A stretch of 64,000 nt of DNA from positions 3,993,293 through 4,057,292 of the forward strand of contig CM042092.1 of the NCBI GenBank assembly GCA_023512835.1. The letters run 5' to 3'. Position numbers and translations under genes: made by a program. This document shows positions 1 to 10,990 of this stretch, piece by piece (within the stretch, counting starts at the first letter, position 1; each line of letters starts with the position of its first letter). This DNA comes from Taxillus chinensis. Taxonomy: Eukaryota; Streptophyta; Magnoliopsida; Santalales; Loranthaceae. The notes under the pieces are model-generated. The model was not told where the DNA came from. It saw nothing but the letters and a program-made list of their open reading frames with translations, and ran no database searches.

Positions 1-1578
1 TATATATTGAGGGGCAAAGCCATCCATAATATATATATGTATGAGGAGACTTAGCCTCCATGTAATAATAATAATCTATATACTCATATATACATATCAT
101 ATACATATATATATTGAGGGGCAAAGCCATCCATAATATATATATGTATGAGGAGGCTTAGCCTTCCATGGAATAATAATAATATATATATATATACATA
201 TACGTATTGTTTAATAAATATACATATATATATTGAGGGGCAAGCCATCCATAATATATATATGTATGAGGAGGAAGAACATGATTAATATATGCTTGAA
301 ATATTTACCTCTTGGAACTTCCAACAAGTGAGAGGAAGATTGAGAGAAGAGAAGGCTTGGAGGGCTATTGGGGTGTTAATAGAACTTTTTGGGATGTATT
401 TGGAGGAGAGTTTTGTGGCTTATTTGAATGGAAAGAGTGCTTAAGAAGGGAAGTGAGGCATGCTATTTATAGGTAAGGTGGTAGGTGTAATAGTGTGAAA
501 AATAGTGTACGAATTTGACTTTGGCATTAAATTAAATTATTTAAAATATATATAATACTTTATTTTCCTCATATTATCTCTTATTAAAAACGTGGTTATC
601 TCCTCCTACCATTTAAAAATGTTTTAAGACTTTTAAACCTAGAAGGTTCCTTTGGCATCAAAAGTCCACATTGGTGTACTCCCTACTAATTTAATTATAA
701 CGTTTTTAATTTTGTAGTTTTTGACAAATGGCCAATTGTATTGCATTAGTAACTCAAATATCTACAAATGGGTACCAATTTTATAATTTTCACATGTGTA
801 TAACAAAAGTTATTGAATTTTAAAGTCATACTAAAATGTTTACCCGTTCACACTGAACCTATGTGTAGTATTTTAACTTCTGGAATTGACTGGCTTCATA
901 TTAAATTCTGACATTTTTTACACGTTTTAGCTAAGTGATAAAGGAACAAATGGGCTTTGGTTTCATGTCAATTGGATCTGTATAACTCAAGTTATGAATT
1001 TTTGAATGGGACCTCCAGAATCTGCCTCATTCAAATTTTTGGGCCTTACCTATGTTTTATACTTTTGGTAAAGTTAAGGCTTGTAATACTTACTTACCCA
1101 TAGTAATTTGGTTTAAGAAACTAAATGACATAATATATAGCATCTAAACTTTTTATGACGTATAAGAAATTATTTTATTTTATTTTTTTATAACGTATTT
1201 AATATTAACGCGGATAAAATAATATAATTGCGTAATCAATAGACAATAAAGTAAGATAACATTATATTCCATGACTTCTTACTTTATAAACCTATAAAGT
1301 ATAATATTATAAAACATTATTACATACTCATACCTATTTATAACAATTCAAACGGATACTATTATAATGATTAGTTACTTATTCCAACGGTTAGTTACTA
1401 TTCTAACCGCTAGTTACTATTCTAATGGCTACTTACTAGTCACATGCTACTTAAATGACTATATTGGGTACTTATTTTTATTGTGATAATATCTAAAATA
1501 TTCTTTCTAACTATTTTTAGTAATGACATTATTATTATTACTATTTAAGGAAGAGCTTAAATTTTTTCGGGTCTTACA
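1..1578 (-). repeat. 3' LTR of the gypsy element (truncated by window edge)
   Basis: This stretch is nearly identical to 7468-9049. Its right edge GTCTTACA is the sense-strand TGTAAGAC start of the 3' LTR. The first base of the window lies inside the LTR's AT-rich tandem array, so roughly 1 kb of this LTR is outside the window. A palindromic TATA-like motif CTATTTATAG sits at 463-472, at the equivalent place to the other LTR copies. Confidence 0.92.
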
Positions 1579-1591
1579 TTATACCCCACTT
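1579..1591 (-). other. Polypurine tract next to 3' LTR
   Basis: On the minus strand this reads AAGTGGGGTATAA directly before the LTR start TGTAAGACCC. That is the expected position of the plus-strand DNA primer in an LTR retrotransposon. Confidence 0.7.
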
Positions 1592-1624
1592 AAAAGAATT
1601 TCGTCCTCGAAATTATCGCGTACC

Positions 1625-4600
1625 TTAATCATGGAAAAGTTTAGGATATTTTTGCCTCATCGTTTCTTCATGCTCCCACGTTGCCTCCTCGGTGATTTGG
1701 TTCCTTCATAACACTTTCACGAGTGGAATTCTTTTTAAGTACGTAACACTTGTTCCTTACGGTCAAGGATTTGCACCTGGATGTTCTTCGTAGGTCAAGT
1801 CAACATCGAGTTGGACAGGCTCTTCGTTAAAACATGTGATGGATCCTGGTATGTACTTTCTTAGGAGAGACACATGGAACACATTGTGCACGTGTTCCAA
1901 ATGTGGTGGTAGGGCTAGGCGATATCTTGTTGCTCCAATCTTTTCTACTATGTCAAATGGTCCAATGTATCGGGGCTTAACTTCCCTTTCTTTCCAAATC
2001 GCATGACTCCTTTCCATGGTGAAACCTTTAGAAATACATGATCGCCTACTTCAAACTCCAAGTCCTTTCGTCGGTGGTCCGCATAACTCTTCTCCTGCTT
2101 TGAGCAGCTCGCATATGGTGCTGAATTAGACGCACCTTTTTCGTTGTTTCTTGCACCAAATCGGGGGCAAGTAATTTGCTTTCTCCTACCTCATCCCAAC
2201 ATGTTGGTGTTACACCTTTTCCCATAAAGAGCTTCATATGGTGCCATTTGTATACTTGCGTGATAGCTATTATTATAGGAGAACTCCACCAAGGGAAGGT
2301 ATTTCTCCCAATCCCCTTGAAAGTCAATAGCACAAGCTCTAAGCATGTCCTCCAAAGTTTGGATTGTCCTCTCCGATTGCCCATCTGTTTGAGGGTGGAA
2401 GGCAAGACTAAACTTCAGCTCGGTACTTAAAGCATGTTAAGGCTCCTCCAAAACTTAGATGTGAATCTTGGATCACGATCAGAGACGATTGATAATGGCA
2501 CTCCATGCAATCGAATGACTTCCTTGATGTATAGCTTGGCTAATTGATCCAAAGAGAAATCATCGCGGATTGGGATGAAGTGAGACGTTTTGTCAGGCGA
2601 TCCACTACGACCCAAATCGCATTGTGTCCTTTTGATGTTCTAGGTAGACCCGTGACAAAATCCATAGTTACATTTTCCCACTTCCATTCGGGTATTGGAA
2701 GTGATTGCAATACTCCACTTGGTAATTGGCGCTCGGCCTTTACTCTTTGACACACCAAGCACCTGGATATAAATTCTGCGATTTCTCTTTTCATGTTGTC
2801 CCACCAATAGTTCTTTCGTAAGTCTCGATACATCTTGGTGCTTCCTGGATGTATAGAGAATGCGGAGCTATGTGCTTCGGCTAGTAACTCCCTTTTTTAG
2901 TCGGAAGATGATGGTACACGAGTCTTGTACCAAATCTTAAGAAACCACCTTTATCGATGTTGAACTCGGGAAGTCCACCTTTTGCTTTGCTTCCCTCTTT
3001 CGTTGTAGCTTGGGATCTTCTTGTTGTGCCACCTTTATCCTCTCCAAAAGTGTTGGTTGTATGGTCATGTGGAATAGGTAGCTTCTTTCTCCAGGTTTTA
3101 TGATTTCAACATCCAACCTCTTCAGATCTTCAATTAGAGGCCTTTGCGAAGTGATCAATGTTGCCAAGGTTCCGACATGTTTCCGGCTTAGTGCATCTGC
3201 CACCACGTTTGCCTTCCAGGATGGTAGTTGATGGTGCAATCATAGTCTTTTAATAATTCTAGCCACCTTCTTTGTCGCATATTGAGCTCCTTTTTGGGTG
3301 AATATGTATTTTAGACTTTTATGATCAGTGTAGATCTCACATTTCTCCCCATAAAGATAATGACGCCAAATCTTTAGTGCAAGGATGATTGCTTGCTAGT
3401 TCTAAGTCGTGTGTGGGATAGTTCACCTCATGGGTCTTTAGTTGTCGTGATGCATAGGCAATTACTTTACCATTTTGCATTAACACACAACCAAGTCCTT
3501 CCTTCGATGCATCGCTATAAATTGTGAAGTTTTCTCCTCCTGAAGGGTAGTGCCAGACAAGTGTACTAACTAGGCGCCGTTTTAGTTCTCGAAAGCTTTC
3601 CTCACACTTCGTGGTCCATTCGATCTTAGCACCCTTACGAGTCAGCTTTATTAATGGGCCTGCCGATCTCGCAAAGTTTTCTACGAACCTTCGGTAATAA
3701 CTGCGAGTCCGAGAAAACTACGAACCTCCGTTCTTGTTTTGGGTCTTGGCCGTCTTCTATTGCCTTTGTTTTTGCAGGATCCACGGAGATGCCTTCATGA
3801 GTGACAATATGTCCTAAAAATGCGACTTGTTGTAACCAAAATTCGCATTTGCTGAATTTGGCATATAGTTTCTTCTCCCTTAAAGGTTTGCAGACGCTCC
3901 TTAAATGCTCTTCATGTTCTTCGCGACTCTTGGAGTAAATAAGTATGTCATCAATGAAGACAACGACACACTTGTCCAAGAAGTCATGGAATATTCTGTT
4001 CATCAGGTCCATGAATATTACGGGGGGCATTGGTCAATCCGAAAGGCATTACGACGAATTCATAGTGGCCATACCTCGTTCGGAAGGCCGTCTTGGGAAT
4101 GTCCGTCTCCTTCACCCTTAATTGATGGTAACCTGATCGAAGGTCAATTTTTGAGAAGTATTGAGCGCCTTTAAGTTGATCGAAGAGATCATTTATCCTT
4201 GGTAAAGGATATTTATTCTTGATGGTGACGTTGTTTAGTCCTCTATAGTCGATGCGAGCCTCATTGAGCCATCCTTCTTCTTCACGAACAAGACCGGTGC
4301 TCCCCAAGGTGATGCACTAGGCCTAATGAATCCTTTGTCCATCAAATCTTGCAATTGCTTCTTCAATTCGTTTAACTCCGTTGGTGCCATCCGATAAGGA
4401 CTTTTGGAGATTGGATTTGTCCCAGGAAATAGATCGATGGAGAATTCAACTTCTCGTGGCGGAGGAGGTCCTGGCAATTCTTCCGGAAACACATCTTCAT
4501 ATTTGTAAACGATAGGGACTTCTTTTAATGTAATCTCACCTACACTTGTGTTGAGTCGAGGAAAGATATCCCTCTTTTGGATGGTTAGATACATCCTCTC

Positions 4601-5060
4601 CATCCTTTTGACACGTAAACACCAACTTAGGTTGGTTTGGGAGATTAAAAATTACTCTTTTTCGAGTACACTCTATGGTGGCGTGATTGGATGTTAACCA
4701 ATCCATCCCTAATATAACATCAAAGTCCACTATTTGTAAGGAGATTAGGTTTCCTGGAAGTACCTATCACATATAGTAATGGGGCATGCTTTATATATCT
4801 TAGTGGCATTTATGGTGATACCACTTGGTGTCATTATTGTTAATTTCACTTTTAATCTCTGATGTGGAATATCCATATGTTCAAGATACTTTGGTGAGAC
4901 GAAAGAATCGTTGAACCAGAATCAAATAAGGTATAAGCGTTTCTTGAGCTTATGAGCAAGGTACCTTTCACCACATCGTTGTTTGATTCTTCTTCCATTA
5001 TTGGCTCCACTTCTGCAGTTGTAATGGCGTACGAGCGAGCTGGTGCCCTAGGTGGTTGTT
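1625..5060 (-). pseudogene. gypsy pol remnant: protease, RT, RNase H, integrase, chromodomain-like tail (frameshifted)
   Basis: Reading leftwards, the protease motif LFDSGST lies near 4905. RT follows from about 4603 to 3640 with [31 protein letters not shown] and the catalytic [11 protein letters not shown]. RNase H-like sequence lies around 3600-3000. Integrase follows, with the zinc-finger end CLVCQRVK, the first catalytic Asp in [14 protein letters not shown] (about 2670), and the second in [14 protein letters not shown] (about 2450). The C-terminal module RYIGPFDIVEKIG with VFHVSLLRKY lies at 2017-1763, and a chromodomain-like segment ending in KYPKLFHD stops at 1625. At least eight frame changes join these pieces, and the chromodomain part also carries a stop and a frameshift. 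No intact polyprotein can be read. The frameshifts may be real or may be uncorrected indels in a repeat. Confidence 0.9.
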
Positions 5061-5141
5061 GCGGCTGCCGTGGTTGTGGCTGTCGTTGTGGCTGTACATG
5101 TCGAAGTGGTTGCTGCAACAGTTGTCGATAATCCCCCGTAG

Positions 5142-6311
5142 TTTTTGCATGTGGGCATTTATTTGCATAATGTCCAAATTCATTGCAGTTGAAACATTGG
5201 ACGGTCGGGCGTGTACTTGGTTCTGGTCTTGGTGCATGTAAAGGGTTATGCATACGAATGGGATTAGGACCCATTTGGGGCCCTTGTTTAGGCCTTTCCC
5301 GGCATTCACGTGCTTGATGTCCAGCTTTACCACACTTGAAACATTTTTCCGATCCTTGGAGACATTCACCAGAGTGTCTTTTACCACATTTAGGGCAGGT
5401 GGAATGTACTACCTCCTTCATACTAGGCTTTGTGATCTCCGATCCATTAGCTTGGTGTTTCCTTTTCTTATCATTTTGACTACGATTTTGGTGGTAGTCA
5501 AGATGTTCCATTTCTACTTTGATCGCGCATCGAACAACAGCTTCATAGTCGGGAAGTCAAAAGTCGCCAATGCTCTCCGTATGCTTGGTTTCAACCCATG
5601 GTAGAACATTTGAACTTTACTTTGCGTTTCAGCTACGTCTCGAGGTGCGTACCTTGCTAACTTGGTGAACTTTGCCTCATACGTGCCACGTATCATCATC
5701 CTTTTGTTTAAGATCGAGGAAGTCCCTCTCCATCTTACTCCTCAATGGTCGAGGAAAATACTTTTCTAGTAAGATTCCTTTGAAAGCTTCCCAGCTTAGA
5801 GCTTCTATCTCTCCCTCAGTTTTGGTATTCTTAACAAGGGTCCACCATTGGTTTGCCTCGCCCTCCATTCTGTAAATGGCAAACTTTATCTTTTTCTGGT
5901 CAGGACATTCCAATATTGAGAATATCTTTTCTAACTTATTAATCCATTCCTCCATGTGAGTGGGATCAGTTGAACCAGAGAAGGTTGGGGATGCTGCTTC
6001 ATAAATTGGTCAACTGTCACCTCTTTTGGTTGAGGGTTTATACCTTGCTCCGGTTGACCGACGGGTGTGTTGGGTTGAGTCATATTTGCTGCCATCGTTT
6101 GTGCCATTTGCATAAGAAATGCCATCAGGTTCTCTGCGCTTACACCTTGTGGTGCTGCCATGTTTGAAGGTTGCCCATTTGGTGGTAGTGTTCCCGCAAC
6201 CTGTCCACTAGAGGAAGAGTTCATTGGTGTTGAACCCTCTTGAAGTTCATTTGCCATCTTGTTATTCCTTGTGGAGTTGTTCCTGTTTCCTCCGTTCCTT
6301 GTTTCAACCAT
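5142..6311 (-). pseudogene. gypsy gag remnant with CCHC zinc knuckles (frameshifted)
   Basis: The gag start MVETRNGGNRNN is at 6311. The capsid-like part reads INKLEKIFSILECPDQKKIK and NQWWTLVKN (5955-5677), then MMIRGTYEAKFTKLARYAP (5699-5514). Three cysteine clusters follow at about 5400-5150: CPKCGKRHSGEC, the canonical CFKCGKAGHQAREC, and CFNCNEFGHYANKC. The reading frame changes near 5945, 5690 and 5515. Zinc knuckles bind the genomic RNA during particle assembly. The arrangement matches chromovirus gag, with the protease following directly. Confidence 0.88.
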
Positions 6312-6470
6312 TTTGGCCCTTTAAGCACACACGTTACTCGAGATTAGGTTAGTTCAAAATTAACCATATAACCACAATAATACTTATGTAAAATAATTCA
6401 CTATAATTGTTATAAGTATAGGACTCTATACTATGTTATTTATAACTAGTCTCTATACCTAACTAAACCT

Positions 6471-6483
6471 TTGCTCGATACCA
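6471..6483 (-). other. Primer binding site (initiator tRNA-Met-like, variant)
   Basis: The minus strand reads TGGTATCGAGCAA one base after the 5' LTR end (sense ..GCGTTACA). Compared with the usual plant initiator-Met PBS TGGTATCAGAGC it lacks one A. The same variant is in the TRIM at 10093-10104. Confidence 0.8.
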
Positions 6484-7457
6484 GTGTAACGCCCCCAAAT
6501 CTGGACTTCCGGACCAGGTGCGTTAGATAAATAAAATATTACAATTATATGAATAGTAATCTATTACTCAACATAAATTCGATGGTTTATTTATTACATC
6601 AAGACTCATCACAAGATCTTTAAGGTTTAGTGTTTAGAGACTAGGTGTTGATAACCCATTATAGTTTACATGACATATAAATACTACATGCATAATCTTC
6701 TTATGATTTTATTCCAAGCATTCCTGGACACCATTATCCTAGCATCCTTGCTTTCTCCTAGTTCCCTGGGGTTGGAAGAAAAACATAAAGGAAATGAGCT
6801 CAAATAGCCCAAGAGGTTAAAAGTAACGAATAATATATATGGAGAAAAATCAGCTCATGAAAGAATAAGAATATCTACTCATCTAGGTTCACCACCTAGA
6901 TGTCATGCATAACTCTGTTATCAATCGGATTGACACTCTCCAGTGATGTTCTTTACCCAATGCATTGGAGGTCTTTCCTGGAACCACCCATAACATATTG
7001 CCAAACATAAAACATATCTTCACAAAATTTCGAACAACCACATCAATGGTAAATTTCAACGTAAAGGAAGGTCTTACAATAATAGCCCCGATAAGTAAAA
7101 GGGTTATTCACCATTCAATAAATTAGATTACCAACTTTTCAAGAAGTGTCAAAGAAAGTTAATTATTAAATATCGAGATAGAAATATAGAGAAGAAATAG
7201 GAAATGAATTTCCACGTCGGAGATCGTGGTAAGAAAAGGGAGAGGGGATCCTTACAATCTTTTTGTCTTCCGCGTTTATAAACCTTGAAACAAAATTTAA
7301 AAAGTTAATATTTTAGTTTGAATAATAATAGTATATTCATAAATAATATATTGAGAGACATATATAAGTATATTATGGTGGAAAAACTTCTCATGATAAT
7401 AATAATAATCTATACGTATACATATACATATATAATATACGTATATACTATACAATA

Positions 7458-7745
7458 TACATATATATATATTGGAGGGGCAAAGCCATCCATAATATAT
7501 ATATGTATGAGGAGACTTAGCCTTCCATGTAATAATAATAATCTATATACTCATATATACATATCATATACATATATATATTGAGGGGCAAAGCCATCCA
7601 TAATATATATATGTATGAGGAGGCTTAGCCTTCCATGGAATAATAATAATATATATATATATACATATACGTATTGTTTAATAAATATACATATATATAT
7701 TGAGGGGGCAAGGCCATCCATAATATATATATGTATGAGGAGGAA
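7458..7745. repeat. Three-copy tandem array inside LTR (unit about 112-118 bp)
   Basis: Each unit contains GGGGCAAAGCCATCC followed by a TATATATATG block and GAGGAGGCTTAGCC-like sequence. Units start near 7458, 7570 and 7688. The truncated LTR at 1-270 has the same three units, while the solo LTR at 29724-32020 has one (about 30715-30780). GGCAAAGCC and GGCTTAGCC flank an AT palindrome, so each unit can fold. Confidence 0.85.
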
Positions 7746-7931
7746 GAACATGATTAATATATGCTTGAAATATTTACCTCTTGGAACTTCCAACAAGTGA
7801 GAGGAAGATTGAGAGAAGAGAAGGCTTGGAGGGCTATTGGGGTGTTAATAGAACTTTTTGGGATGTATTTGGAGGAGAGTTTTGTGGCTTATTTGAATGG
7901 AAAGAGTGCTTAAGAAGGGAAGTGAGGCATG

Positions 7932-7941
7932 CTATTTATAG
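7932..7941 (-). promoter_or_regulatory. Predicted LTR TATA box
   Basis: CTATAAATAG on the minus strand lies within the LTR. It is conserved at 463-472 and 30968-30977. It would place the U3/R junction just to its left and drive transcription towards gag. Confidence 0.55.
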
Positions 7942-9595
7942 GTAAGGTGGTAGGTGTAATAGTGTGAAAAATAGTGTACGAATTTGACTTTGGCATTAAA
8001 TTAAATTATTTAAAATATATATAATACTTTATTTTCCTCATATTATCTCTTATTAAAAACGTGGTTATCTCCTCCTACCATTTAAAAATGTTTTAAGACT
8101 TTTAAACCTAGAAGGTTCCTTTGGCATCAAAAGTCCACATTGGTGTACTCCCTACTAATTTAATTATAACGTTTTTAATTTTGTAGTTTTTGACAAATGG
8201 CCAATTGTATTGCATTAGTAACTCAAATATCTACAAATGGGTACCAATTTTATAATTTTCACATGTGTATAACAAAAGTTATTGAATTTTAAAGTCATAC
8301 TAAAATGTTTACCCGTTCACACTGAACCTATGTGTAGTATTTTAACTTCTGGAATTGACTGGCTTCATATTAAATTCTGACATTTTTACACGTTTTAGCT
8401 AAGTGATAAAGGAACAAATGGGCTTTGGTTTCATGTCAATTGGATCTGTATAACTCAAGTTATGAATTTTTGAATGGGACCTCCAGAATCTGCCTCATTC
8501 AAATTTTTGGGCCTTACCTATGTTTTATACTTTTGGTAAAGTTAAGGCTTGTAATACTTACTTACCCATAGTAATTTGGTTTAAGAAACTAAATGACATA
8601 ATATATAGCATCTAAACTTTTTTATGACGTATAAGAAATTATTTTATTTTATTTTTTTTATAACGTATTTAATATTAACGCGGATAAAATAATATAATTG
8701 CGTAATCAATAGACAATAAAGTAAGATAACATTATATTCCATGACTTCTTACTTTATAAACCTATAAAGTATAATATTATAAAACATTATTACATACTCA
8801 TACCTATTTATAACAATTCAAACGGATACTATTATAATGATTAGTTACTTATTCCAACGGTTAGTTACTATTCTAACTGCTAGTTACTATTCTAATGGCT
8901 ACTTACTAGTCACATGCTACTTAAATGACTATATTGGGTACTTATTTTTATTGTGATAATATCTAAAATATTCTTTCTAACTATTTTTAGTAATGACATT
9001 ATTATTATTACTATTTAAGGAAGAGCTTAAATTTTTTGCGGGTCTTACACTCTCTCCATAAGAACTCTCTTCCAGGATCTTAGCCATCCTCATAGCCTTA
9101 GATAACCTTTGGGGTTGCTTACGTTTTAGCTCTCTAGCTAACTATGGCTTCAACCCTTCAATGAACGTCCCTAGTAGTGACTCTTCAGACCAACCTCGAA
9201 CAAGGAGTCAACAAAATTCCTCCACATAGCCAGCTACCTCCCCATCGTGCTCTAGCTTAGTCAGTTGTCTATGATGATTGACAACAGGAGAGGACCCCCA
9301 CTGAATTAGAAACTCTCGCTCAAATGCCATCCACCCTATTCGTTGCCCATCTTGTTCATATTGGGCTTTGATCCAACGCTACCAGCTGTTGGCCTTCGCA
9401 TCCAAATACATGCAGGCCATTGCAACTCGATTATCTCTAGATACCTCAAAAACTCGGAAGTAATGAGCTACTTTGTCCAGCCACTCATATGGATCACCTT
9501 CCTTAAAGTGTGGAAACTCGATCTTTTGGCTTCCTTGGCCCCCAGTCACGGCGTTTATCGCCATCAAAATCATCAGCATTGTGCCTCTGTCCCCT

Positions 9596-9682
9596 TCAAT
9601 GTTCGAAAACTAGTCTTCGTCCATGCTATGTCTAGTTATATATCCCGTTAGATTTGTAGCCGTTGATGTTCTCTCCACCGAT
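9596..9682. repeat. 87-bp direct repeat, copy 1 (left flank of TRIM)
   Basis: The segment beginning TCAATGTTCG and ending CACCGAT directly before the TRIM is repeated without visible difference at 10904-10990. A target-site duplication of an LTR element should be about 5 bp, so this length is anomalous and suggests an assembly joint. Confidence 0.85.
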
Positions 9683-10090
9683 TGTCACGACCCGAGCAGC
9701 GTGGTGCTGGCGGGACGTTTCTTAGTGGCACGATTCAGGAATGGATTCATGCTACGTAAAGGAGAGGGCTTGGTTGAAGCGTAGATGGTGCGCAACGAGA
9801 AGGTTCCAGGCGGTTCATGGAGGAGAACGGATGGAACCCCTTCGGAGTTCGGACGTGCCGACCCGGTTGAATGCGGGGAACACGCCGCTAGTCGAGACTT
9901 GACGTTAAAGAAGGGATTTGGCCATCCTTACACAACCGGTCGGGAACCGGAGCCGTTCTCCGATGAGCCCGGTCGGGGCGAAACCAGTCTACGTGCGCTT
10001 CAACCCTTAAAGGCTAAACTTAGCGGACCGTGGATAGAGAAGCTAAGTGCCCCAGTGGGTTGAGAGGCGCAGAAATCCGACCCCGTGACA
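9683..10090 (+). repeat. TRIM 5' LTR
   Basis: It starts TGTCACGACCCGAGC and ends ACCCCGTGACA, followed by AG and then the PBS. It matches 10493-10765 with few differences. Confidence 0.82.
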
Positions 10091-10092
10091 AG

Positions 10093-10104
10093 TGGTATCG
10101 AGCC
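10093..10104 (+). other. TRIM primer binding site
   Basis: TGGTATCGAGCC lies two bases after LTR1. It is the same shortened initiator-Met-like form as in the gypsy element at 6471-6483. Confidence 0.75.
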
Positions 10105-10474
10105 GAACCGGCCCGTATCCCGAAGACTCGCCGAGCACTCTCGCGAGTAGCGTGATCCCAAGGTGGGAGCTCACGGAGGTGAGTCGACCGATAGTGTCTT
10201 GCATGCCTTGCGTCCATAGAGTTGGAGTATCCTAGAGTGTGATACGAGTTGGAGCAAAGAGTACGAAGGAGCGCGTCGGAGCGATCTTGGAAGCCTCCTA
10301 TCCTTTGGACATTGGGCGAGTGGGGCGGGCATCTTGGTAAAGGTGTTGCAACCTGCGGGGAAGCGATGTCCAAAAAGTGTTGACATTGGGCGAGTGGGAG
10401 GGCGTCGAGGTAACGATGCCATGCCATCGCCGCTCAGGGAAGCGATGTCGACAAGCGCAACGAGGACGTTGCGA

Positions 10475-10492
10475 GGATTGGGTGGAGGAGAA
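10475..10492 (+). other. TRIM polypurine tract
   Basis: GGATTGGGTGGAGGAGAA abuts the second LTR start TGTCACGACCC. Confidence 0.7.
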
Positions 10493-10765
10493 TGTCACGA
10501 CCCGAGCGCCGTGGTGCTGGCGGGACGTTTCTTAGTGGCACGATTCAGGAATGGATTCGTGCTACATAAAGGAGGAGGTTGGTTGAAGCGTAGATGGTGC
10601 GGCAGAGAAGGTTCCAGGCAGTTCGTGGAGGAGAACGGATGGAACCCCTGGGGTCCAGACGTGCCGACCCGGTTGAACGGGGGAACACGCCGCTAGTAGA
10701 GGCTTGACGTTGAAGAAGGATTTTGGCCATCCTTACACAAACGGTCGGGAACCGGAACCCGTTCC
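10493..10765 (+). repeat. TRIM 3' LTR, truncated
   Basis: This is a second copy of the LTR from TGTCACGACCCGAGC to about GGTCGGGAACCGG. The last 135 bp or so are missing and replaced by the homopolymer block. Confidence 0.8.
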
Positions 10766-10892
10766 CCCCCCTAACCCCAGCGCGCACCCCCACCCCCCCC
10801 CCCCCCCTTAAACCCTAAAAACCAAAACCTCCGGGGCCGAAAAAATAACCCACCCCCCCCCCGGGGGGGGGGGGACACACCCCCCCCCCCCC
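10764..10892. other. C/G homopolymer block, probable assembly artefact
   Basis: Several runs of C and one of G of 8-16 bases alternate with AAACCCTAAAAACC-like fragments. No biological element is recognised. It sits exactly where LTR2 breaks off and where a duplicated flank begins at 10904. Confidence 0.7.
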
Positions 10893-10903
10893 TTCTCTTT
10901 TCC

Positions 10904-10990
10904 TCAATGTTCGAAAACTAGTCTTCGTCCATGCTATGTCTAGTTATATATCCCGTTAGATTTGTAGCCGTTGATGTTCTCTCCACCGAT
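10904..10990. repeat. 87-bp direct repeat, copy 2
   Basis: This is the same sequence as 9596-9682. It is followed by TGGATCATT, the true continuation of the interrupted gag element. Confidence 0.85.

Larger units (their letters stand above)
1..9049 (-). mobile_element. Ty3/gypsy chromovirus-like LTR retrotransposon, nearly full length
   Basis: The element runs on the minus strand: 5' LTR at 6485-9049, internal region 1579-6484, and 3' LTR 1-1578 cut by the window start. Its sense-strand LTR ends read TGTAAGACCC and GGGCGTTACA. A primer binding site lies next to the 5' LTR and a purine tract next to the 3' LTR. The coding order is gag, protease, reverse transcriptase, RNase H, integrase, then a GPF-type module and a chromodomain-like tail, which is the Ty3/gypsy order with a chromovirus ending (Tekay/Del-like by inference). 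The overlapping LTR parts differ by only about nine positions in 1.57 kb, nearly all indels, so the insertion is young. Coding frames are nevertheless broken many times. It is inserted in the gag of another gypsy element. The base run after the right edge is CTCTC; the matching duplication on the left is outside the window. Confidence 0.93.
6485..9049 (-). repeat. 5' LTR of the gypsy element (2565 bp, complete)
   Basis: In plus orientation it begins TGTAACGCCCCC and ends GGGTCTTACA. It carries a promoter-like TATA motif, an AT-rich tandem array at 7458-7745, and a long AT-rich U3. A solo LTR of the same family lies at 29724-32020. The short reading frames at 7318-7800 come from the array and are not genes. 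Confidence 0.93.
9683..10765 (+). mobile_element. TRIM (terminal-repeat retrotransposon in miniature), 3' end corrupted
   Basis: The parts are LTR1 9683-10090 (408 bp, TGTCACGACC to CCCGTGACA), PBS TGGTATCGAGCC at 10093-10104, a 402-bp internal region without coding capacity, a purine tract GGATTGGGTGGAGGAGAA at 10475-10492, and LTR2 from 10493. LTR2 follows LTR1 for about 270 bp and then dissolves into a C/G homopolymer block. The internal region holds a short direct repeat (ATTGGGCGAGTGGG at about 10311 and 10385). Length and lack of genes fit a TRIM that relies on proteins from another element. Short open frames here (9785-10696) are incidental. Confidence 0.82.

Noticed and set aside
7318..7800. 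Tyr/Ile-rich open frames on both strands
   Set aside because: They are translations of the AT-rich tandem array within the LTR; both strands are open because of low complexity.
9785..10793. Several open frames up to 135 codons
   Set aside because: They lie within the TRIM, overlap on both strands, have no recognised domain, and are explained by its GC-rich LTR.
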